This document shows, in pieces, positions 17,527 through 23,460 of a DNA stretch of 33,438 nt. The notes below the pieces were generated by a model. The model searched no databases, was not told the origin of the DNA, and saw nothing but the letters and a program-made list of their open reading frames with translations. Numbering within the stretch: the first letter of the stretch is position 1; each line of letters opens with the position of its first letter. This DNA comes from Cyclobacteriaceae bacterium (lineage in GTDB: Bacteria; Bacteroidota; Bacteroidia; Cytophagales; Cyclobacteriaceae): contig JAIBBB010000011.1 of the NCBI GenBank assembly GCA_019694905.1, forward strand, positions 1 to 33,438, written 5' to 3'. A program made the translations under genes and the position numbers.

Positions 17527-18428
17527 AAGCTGCTACAATGATATTGCTTGCTGCCATTCTGATCCCCGGGATCATTGTAAAAGTGAAAGCACTGACCAGT
17601 GGCAGGAAAGGGCCTGGATTGCTTCAGCCTATGCTGGACATCCTGAGGCTGCTGAGAAAAGGAAGCGTGTACAGTACGACGTCTTCCATTGCCACTCAAA
17701 TTGCCCCTACTGTATATTTCATTTCTGTATTCACCGCACTGTGGCTGGTACCGATGGGCGATGAAGCCAGTTTCATACACTTCAGCGGTGACATCCTTGT
17801 CTTTACCTACATGCTTGGGCTGGGGAAGTTCTTTCTTATTCTCAATGCTCTTGATGCTGGCAGCGGATTCGAAGGGATGGGTGCCAACCGGGAGGCTTTT
17901 TATTCACTCCTCGCCGAACCCGCCCTTTTGATGCTTCTCGGTACCTTTTCGATGATGACATCTTATGATTCCTTCTCGCTCATTTTCGCCCATTGGGATC
18001 TCGCCACAGGAAGTTCTCTTGTTCTTGCTGCCCTGGCAGCCTATCTCCTACTTCAATTGTCTCTGATTGAAAACAGTCGACTCCCTGTCGATGACCCCAA
18101 AACACACCTGGAACTCACGATGGTACATGAAGTAATGGTGCTTGACAACAGCGGTTTCGACCTGGGCATTATTCAGTTCGCCAATGCCCTGAAGTTTGGA
18201 ATTTTCAGCGCCTTGATTGCCAACTTCCTTGCACCAGACAGGGAGGGTGTATGGGAAATGATCCTGTTCGGTGGAATCATGCTGTGTTATGCTGTGGTTG
18301 TCGGTCTGCTGGAATCATTCCGGGCGCGCTTCAAAATGGAAAAGAATCCGCAATTCATTCTTACACTTACTTCTGTGGCAGCGCTCACCTTCATCGTCGC
18401 TCTCATTATCACCAACAAGTTGCTATGA
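17523..18428 (+). CDS. hyfC: HyfC/HycD-like membrane subunit (NuoH family)
   Basis: A 301-residue membrane protein with about eight hydrophobic segments. ATG 17523 gives an ATGA overlap like the other junctions; ATG 17517 is also in frame. Family landmarks are GPGLLQPMLDILRLLRKGSVYS after the first helix, which is the NuoH/HycD amphipathic loop, and ENSRLPVDDPKTHLELTMVHE, beginning at Glu183. In complex I and group 4 hydrogenases this subunit joins the peripheral arm to the membrane arm and forms part of the entry to the ion path. The acidic loop residues expected in the family are kept, so the connector looks functional even though the redox subunits are stripped. Confidence 0.92.
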   Translation: MKAATMILLAAILIPGIIVKVKALTSGRKGPGLLQPMLDILRLLRKGSVYSTTSSIATQIAPTVYFISVFTALWLVPMGDEASFIHFSGDILVFTYMLGLGKFFLILNALDAGSGFEGMGANREAFYSLLAEPALLMLLGTFSMMTSYDSFSLIFAHWDLATGSSLVLAALAAYLLLQLSLIENSRLPVDDPKTHLELTMVHEVMVLDNSGFDLGIIQFANALKFGIFSALIANFLAPDREGVWEMILFGGIMLCYAVVVGLLESFRARFKMEKNPQFILTLTSVAALTFIVALIITNKLL

Positions 18429-19051
18429 TCAGCCTGCTCATTATCACATTTGTTGTTACGCTTATCTATCTCTCAACCGCGGAGCGAATGCAGTCGTTCA
18501 ACATGCTGATTGCCGCACAAGGGATACTTCTGTTTGTCATCACTTATATCGAGCTGAAGGATCTGGACACGTGGCATCTTGCACTTATCCTGCTTGAGAC
18601 TCTGGTCATCAAAGTACTCGTGCTCCCCTATTTCATATATCGGTTGCTGATCAGAAAGCACAACGGCTCTGTCACGCCCCTGGTCCCCGGCTTTTTGTCC
18701 CTGATTGTCGTTTCCATCATTATTTTCCTCAGCTTCCTCGTTTCCTATTCCCTTCACGACGATCAGATTCAGGTCAAGTACTTCACCTGCGCTATTGCCG
18801 CAATTTTTACCGGACTCTATCTGATCATTGTTCACAAACAGATCTTCACTCACATGATGGGTTACCTGACCATTGAGAATGGCATCTTTTTGCTGTCATT
18901 GGCCATTGGTAACGAAATGCCCCTGACGGTGAACCTGGCCGTCCTGCTTGATGTATTCTCATCCGTGTTGATTCTGGGAATATTTGTCAACAGGCTGGAG
19001 TCCTTCAGCTCATTGGATGTTGATCAATTGAAAGACCTGAAAGACTCATGA
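18425..19051 (+). CDS. hyfE: HyfE-like membrane subunit
   Basis: A 208-residue protein with six or so hydrophobic segments and little soluble part. The ATG at 18425 overlaps the previous stop (ATGA); the open frame extends further upstream only because it reads through the preceding gene. ELKDLDTWHLALILLETL and LTIENGIFLLSLAIG are features of HyfE, the NuoK-like small subunit of hydrogenase-4. Glu residues inside these helices (in ILLETL and TIENG) are the expected ion-path carboxylates. It also ends in an ATGA overlap with the next gene. Confidence 0.88.
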   Translation: MISLLIITFVVTLIYLSTAERMQSFNMLIAAQGILLFVITYIELKDLDTWHLALILLETLVIKVLVLPYFIYRLLIRKHNGSVTPLVPGFLSLIVVSIIIFLSFLVSYSLHDDQIQVKYFTCAIAAIFTGLYLIIVHKQIFTHMMGYLTIENGIFLLSLAIGNEMPLTVNLAVLLDVFSSVLILGIFVNRLESFSSLDVDQLKDLKDS

Positions 19052-20487
19052 CCATGGTACAGCTCTTTTTCGGTGTTGCACTGGTCCTTATTCTGATCTT
19101 GTTCTTTCTCAGGAACATCGCAGCAAGCCACCTGCTTGTGTTTTCGTTTATGGTGCTGCTGGGGCTATTGAGTGTTGACCAGTACCAACACCTGTCAGAG
19201 TATCGAATGGATCTATTTGATGCCGATTCCATTGGCGTCATCTTCCTGTTTCTCCTCACCATCATCAGTTCATTTGCGGCCTTGCACTACGCCATCTATG
19301 CATTCAGAAGGTTGCAGGACAAACGGGTGATAGCCATGCACAATGCCGCCTTTGTGCTATTCGTGACAGCGATAGCCGGAGCCTTTATGTCAACCCACAT
19401 CGGCATGTTGTGGGCATGTCTGGAAGCATCTACACTCAGCGGCGCCGCACTCATCTACCACGACCGCGATAAACTTGCCCTCGAAGCCACCTGGAAATAC
19501 CTTTTCGTAAGTTCCATCGGAGTAACCCTGGGCTTCGCCGGGATCATGTTCCTCAGCATCGCCGCCAACAACACGCCGAATGATATTGCTGACCTGATCG
19601 CAGTCGCCCCTGACATGAATGTCGGCTGGACAAAGACTTCCTTCATTTTCATTCTTGCCGGGTTCAGTGTGAAAATGGGCGTCGTTCCCTTCTTTACCAT
19701 TGACATTGATGCAAAAGACAGTTCGCCTTCACCCATTGGCGCCATGTTTTCAGGTCCCCTCATGAGCGTAGGGTTCCTTGCGATCTATCGGTTCTACCAG
19801 ATATTCGCGCATACCTCCATCCTGCCCTGGATGAATCACTTGCTCTTGGTCACAGGGCTCCTCAGTCTCTTCTTCGCCACGGTATTTATTCTCAAAACGC
19901 AAAACTATAAGCGCATGCTGGCATATTCCAGCATGGAGCACGCCGGACTCATTCTGATCGCGTTCTCTACCGGCCTCAACGGCTATATTGTTGCCATCGT
20001 CCATCTGGTATTACATGCCCTGGCTAAATCCGGCATGTTCTTTGAAATCGGTCAGGTACATCGAACTTTCAACAGCAAGAATGACACAGACTGCGGCGAC
20101 TACTTCCGGCTAAGGCCCATGAGCAGTGCAGTGATACTGACAGGTCTACTCTGCATTATCGCCATGCCGCCTTCCGGGCTGTTCATGACCGAATTTATGC
20201 TCTTCAAGTCATTGATGATTTCCGGGCAATGGTGGATCGTCTTCATCGTCATGTTTCTGCTCTGCTTCTTTGTATATGCCATGATCAGAAATTTCTTTAC
20301 GCTGCTGTTTCTGAAGAATCCCCAGGCGCAAATTGCCGAAAAGGTAGCCGGCTGGGAGTCCATTCCACCCTTGCTGTTGATTGTCCTGGTTATCTGGTTT
20401 GGAATAGCCAGTCCCGATATTCTGCTTCAACTGGTCCTCCAGGCGGTTCAGGTACTCCCCGGGGCTTCAACGCTCACTTACTATTGA
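19048..20487 (+). CDS. hyfF: HyfF-like antiporter-family membrane subunit (NuoN/NuoL type)
   Basis: A 479-residue polytopic protein of the NuoL/M/N antiporter family, closest in layout to HyfF. Glu126 in WACLEASTLSGAALI and the LEATWKYLFVSSIG block match HyfF. Lys209 in GFSVKMGVVPF keeps the family lysine. The usual HxWLPxAHxxAPSxVSxLLSG segment after that lysine is altered to FTIDIDAKDSSPSPIGAMFSG, with loss of the His, Trp, Leu-Pro and Ala-His positions. NYKRMLAYSSMEHAGLI and the LVLHALAKSGMFF lysine are kept. It probably supplies a second ion channel in the membrane arm. It overlaps the hyfE-like gene by 4 bases. Confidence 0.9.
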   Translation: MTMVQLFFGVALVLILILFFLRNIAASHLLVFSFMVLLGLLSVDQYQHLSEYRMDLFDADSIGVIFLFLLTIISSFAALHYAIYAFRRLQDKRVIAMHNAAFVLFVTAIAGAFMSTHIGMLWACLEASTLSGAALIYHDRDKLALEATWKYLFVSSIGVTLGFAGIMFLSIAANNTPNDIADLIAVAPDMNVGWTKTSFIFILAGFSVKMGVVPFFTIDIDAKDSSPSPIGAMFSGPLMSVGFLAIYRFYQIFAHTSILPWMNHLLLVTGLLSLFFATVFILKTQNYKRMLAYSSMEHAGLILIAFSTGLNGYIVAIVHLVLHALAKSGMFFEIGQVHRTFNSKNDTDCGDYFRLRPMSSAVILTGLLCIIAMPPSGLFMTEFMLFKSLMISGQWWIVFIVMFLLCFFVYAMIRNFFTLLFLKNPQAQIAEKVAGWESIPPLLLIVLVIWFGIASPDILLQLVLQAVQVLPGASTLTYY

Positions 20488-20496
20488 TCACATACT

Positions 20497-21261
20497 ATGG
20501 TCATTCTTGATGAAATTGAAATTCTCCGTCGCCTGGGCAAACAGTATATCCCTGATGTTACCCAACCCGCACTTCCGGGTCCGTTCAAAGGCCGACCGGA
20601 AATAAGTACCCTCCCTGTCGACGAGCAGAAGTTGGCAGCGCTCTGCCCCACCGGAGCAATCTCAACAGCACCGGTCAGCATTGACCTGGGTCGCTGCTGC
20701 ATGTGTGGAGAATGTGAATTTGCCTTCCCTGAAAAAGTGAAATTTACCGCTGACTACAAGATCGCCACCAATGCCCGTCAGCGGCTTGTGATTGTGGAAG
20801 GTCAAACCAGCCCGGTTCAACTGGATGAAAATCTTGTCCGCAAGGAAATCCGGAGTTTGTTCGGCAGATCACTCAAACTACGTCAGATCTCGGCAGGAGG
20901 TGCCAATGCCGATGAGGCCGAATTGAACGCCTGCGGCAATCCGAATTTCGACATGGGCCGATTCGGCATTGAATTCCTGGCATCCCCAAGGCATTGCGAT
21001 GGCATCGTCATCACAGGACCCATCACGGAAAACATGGCCGAAGCAACACGTATTTGTTATGAAGCAGTGCCCGACCCCCGCCTGGTCATCCTGGTAGGTA
21101 CCGATGCCATCAGCGGAGGAATCTTTCAGGGAAGCCCTGCACTCAACCGGTCTTTTCTGGAAACAATCACAGTGGATCTTTTCGTACCAGGCAATCCACC
21201 ACACCCGCTCACTTTTATCAACGGCGTACTTGACCTGGTCAGGAGGAAGAAAAAGAATTGA
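20497..21261 (+). CDS. Fused ferredoxin - HyfI/NuoB-like small subunit lacking the N2-type cluster ligands
   Basis: A 254-residue fusion of two parts usually encoded separately (HycF/HyfH and HycG/HyfI). Residues about 40-85 are a ferredoxin-like domain. Cys50 in ALCPTGAI and Cys67, Cys70 and Cys73 in RCCMCGEC are kept, while the first motif's three Cys are absent and the last Cys of the second motif is Phe77. Residues about 110-250 align with HycG/NuoB through NFDMGRFGIEF, ASPRHCDGIVITGPIT and VPGNPPHP. All four N2-type [4Fe-4S] ligands are replaced: GSCNGC by GGANAD (Ala136, Asp139), GDCA by GTDA (Asp203), and VPGCPP by VPGNPP (Asn233). The protein thus should hold one cluster only. It is the last complex subunit gene, 9 bases after the hyfF-like gene. 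Confidence 0.9.
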   Translation: MVILDEIEILRRLGKQYIPDVTQPALPGPFKGRPEISTLPVDEQKLAALCPTGAISTAPVSIDLGRCCMCGECEFAFPEKVKFTADYKIATNARQRLVIVEGQTSPVQLDENLVRKEIRSLFGRSLKLRQISAGGANADEAELNACGNPNFDMGRFGIEFLASPRHCDGIVITGPITENMAEATRICYEAVPDPRLVILVGTDAISGGIFQGSPALNRSFLETITVDLFVPGNPPHPLTFINGVLDLVRRKKKN

Positions 21262-21284
21262 CGGAACCCATAAGCACAATCGTT

Positions 21285-21944
21285 ATGGCTGACAAAAAGA
21301 ACGACCACGACCGCATCGACCTTTTCGGGCTGCTCATTCTCATTCTTTCCATCTATGTCATCACGGCACTCCTCGTAGACACCCTGTTTACCCTCAACCC
21401 CGAAATCTCTGCTGTGCTCGCTATTGTGGACGACATCGTGTGTGTCATCTTTCTGATTGAGTTTTTCATCCGCTTCTACCGCGCCAAGAGCAAACTTGCA
21501 TTCATGAAGTGGGGTTGGATTGATCTGCTGTCAAGCATTCCGACAATCAACTATCTCCGTTACGCCAGGCTCTTCCGGATCATCCGTTTGCTCCGGATTG
21601 TCCGGGCGATCAAATCCACCAAAGTGCTCATACACCATTTCAGAAAGAACCGGGTAGAAAGTGCCGTTGCCAGTATGGCGATCCTCACCATTCTGCTGCT
21701 TATCTTCTCATCCATCACCATTCTCAAAGCTGAAGACGTTCCTGGGGGAAACATCCGCACGGCTGGCGATGCACTGTGGTGGGCGTTTGGAACCATTACC
21801 ACCATAGGCTATGGCGACTTTTATCCGGTCACCACCGCGGGCCGGATCATTGCCGGGGTTCTGATCATTTTTGGAGTGGGTCTGTTCGGAACCTTGAGTG
21901 GCTTGATCACCAGCTGGTTCCTTGGCCACAAGAAAGATCACTGA
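21285..21944 (+). CDS. Voltage-gated potassium channel (six-helix Kv type)
   Basis: A 219-residue membrane protein from ATG 21285. A TTG at 21258, overlapping the previous stop, is also in frame. Six membrane helices are visible. The fourth carries arginines at every third position: Arg92, 95, 98, 101, 104 and 107, a classical voltage sensor. The pore loop has the K+ filter TTIGYGD (residues 172-178), followed by the last helix. There is no cytoplasmic RCK domain and only a short tail (GHKKDH). It lies 23 bases after the small subunit gene on the same strand and may be co-transcribed with the Ehr-type complex. Its stop overlaps the convergent aminotransferase by 7 bases. Confidence 0.93.
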   Translation: MADKKNDHDRIDLFGLLILILSIYVITALLVDTLFTLNPEISAVLAIVDDIVCVIFLIEFFIRFYRAKSKLAFMKWGWIDLLSSIPTINYLRYARLFRIIRLLRIVRAIKSTKVLIHHFRKNRVESAVASMAILTILLLIFSSITILKAEDVPGGNIRTAGDALWWAFGTITTIGYGDFYPVTTAGRIIAGVLIIFGVGLFGTLSGLITSWFLGHKKDH

Positions 21945-23251
21945 GCGCCTGCACTGGCCATATACTCTATCATCCCGTCTCTGATAGCAGTGAAGGTCCG
22001 AACGAGTACATCCTCCTTTTCTTCCAGCAAGGTCACCCTGAAGCCCTGAAGCTCCGAGCAGAACGAACTGATGGGCACCACACAGACCCCCTTGGCACCC
22101 AACAGATAATAGACAAATCGCTTGTCAAATGGCATGTCTTGCGAAGTCCATTGCTCAACCAGGGTCTGCACTGCCGCGTTCGCAATCCTCATCGTCTGTC
22201 CGGGCCGAAGTGTACCTGGTCTGAAGATGATGGTGTTATAGAATGCACCGAATGTTTCGTTGAATGTTACTTCCGGCACAGCGCCCAATATGTCAGAGAT
22301 GATCTTGCTGCGCTTGCCGATGTTCCTGTTCGTATCCTCTCTGTAAACCCTGAAACGAGGATCACCAAGTACCTTGGGAATAGCCAACTGCGGAAGTTTG
22401 GTTGAACAGACCTCTATCATCTTAGCGTTGTCGAGCGTTTGACACAGCCTGTTAAAATCTGCATCACGGTCACGGTTATAGTACTCCATCCAGCCGCAGC
22501 GGGAGCCGGGCCATGGCATCTCTTTCGAAATTCCCTTCATTGAGATGCCTGGGATATCCTCAATCACCTCAGCGAGGGAATATGCACGCGCACCGTTGTA
22601 GGTGATGTTCAGGTAAATCTCGTCGGCGATGAGAAACAAATTGAATTCCCTGGCAATCGCAACAATCTTGCGAAGTGTTTCTCGGGGGTACACCATCCCG
22701 GTAGGGTTGTCTGGATTGATAATCAGAATACCAACAATGTTGGGGTTGTACTTTACTTTTTGATACAGGTCATCCAGATCGGGATACCACTTGTTTTCAG
22801 GATCCAGCCGGTAGGTCAGGGGCTGATGGCTGGCGTGTGCTGCTTCTGCACTGGAATGAGTAGAGTAAGCCGGAGAAGGACCTATCACCCGGGACGTGGG
22901 TGTCAGGTATTGATACACTTTGGCAATACCGTCGCCCAACCCATTAAAGAAACAGATGTCGTCCGCGGTGATACGCACGCCACCTTGTGCGTTTGTTTGG
23001 CGCGCAAGAAACTCCCTCGTCTCCAGTACTCCCTTTGATGGACAATAGCCGTACGACTCGTTCTGCTGCGCAAGACCTGCGACAATTTCCTTGATCCAGA
23101 CAGGCATCGGATGATTCTTCTGAATCGGATCACCAATGTTCTCCCAATAGATTTCGATACCAAGCTTTTTTACCTGCTCAGCCTTCTTGACAATTTCCCT
23201 GATTTCATAGCTGAGCTCGCTGGCTCCCTCACTGACTAGTTTCTGACGCAT
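21938..23251 (-). CDS. Class I/II pyridoxal phosphate aminotransferase
   Basis: A 437-residue cytoplasmic fold-type I PLP enzyme. Motifs are WENIGDPIQ near residue 36, SYGYCPSKG, INPDNPTG with Asn182, LIADEIYLN with Asp210 (pyridine nitrogen), GISKEMPWPGSRCGW with Lys243 (Schiff base) and Arg251 (phosphate). A conserved carboxylate-binding Arg near the C-terminus is plausible but was not pinned down. The family covers aspartate, alanine (AlaA-like) and aromatic aminotransferases, and the substrate is not clear. The upstream intergenic region of 209 bases is shared with the divergent receptor gene. Confidence 0.9.
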   Translation of the reverse strand: MRQKLVSEGASELSYEIREIVKKAEQVKKLGIEIYWENIGDPIQKNHPMPVWIKEIVAGLAQQNESYGYCPSKGVLETREFLARQTNAQGGVRITADDICFFNGLGDGIAKVYQYLTPTSRVIGPSPAYSTHSSAEAAHASHQPLTYRLDPENKWYPDLDDLYQKVKYNPNIVGILIINPDNPTGMVYPRETLRKIVAIAREFNLFLIADEIYLNITYNGARAYSLAEVIEDIPGISMKGISKEMPWPGSRCGWMEYYNRDRDADFNRLCQTLDNAKMIEVCSTKLPQLAIPKVLGDPRFRVYREDTNRNIGKRSKIISDILGAVPEVTFNETFGAFYNTIIFRPGTLRPGQTMRIANAAVQTLVEQWTSQDMPFDKRFVYYLLGAKGVCVVPISSFCSELQGFRVTLLEEKEDVLVRTFTAIRDGMIEYMASAGAQ

Positions 23252-23460
23252 GTTTTTACGTGAAGTACAAATTTCAAAATATTACCGACTTCGCGCTGCA
23301 AAGCAACTGATTCTTTGGACTAAACAGCCGTTAGGTACGCGCACGCAACAATTCGGTCATGGTCTTTTCACAATTCAGTATGTCCACCTGACAACCGGGT
23401 AAGGCAAGGCAAACCCATGTCCATTGATGCCGTTTCTTTGTACTGTTAACCAACGAAACA
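23252..23460. promoter_or_regulatory. Divergent intergenic region
   Basis: 209 bases separate the minus-strand aminotransferase from the plus-strand receptor gene, so both promoters should lie here. On the minus strand, TTTGC (23303-23299) and an AT-rich TAATATTTTG (23284-23275) sit 25-50 bases before the ATG at 23251. On the plus strand, TTTCTTTG at 23433-23440 is one base from the TAnnTTTG box and ends 20 bases before the ATG. Neither match is complete, and no palindrome or riboswitch-like fold was seen. Confidence 0.3.

Noticed and set aside
18251..18424. Long 5' extension of the HyfE-like gene
   Set aside because: These bases code for the HyfC-like protein in another frame. The ATG at 18425 gives the usual ATGA overlap.
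20481..21261. Reading the small subunit as a decayed pseudogene
   Set aside because: The frame is intact, the fold motifs are kept, and the cysteine losses are structurally coordinated with exactly one cluster retained. The operon is also intact, so specialised change is more likely than decay.
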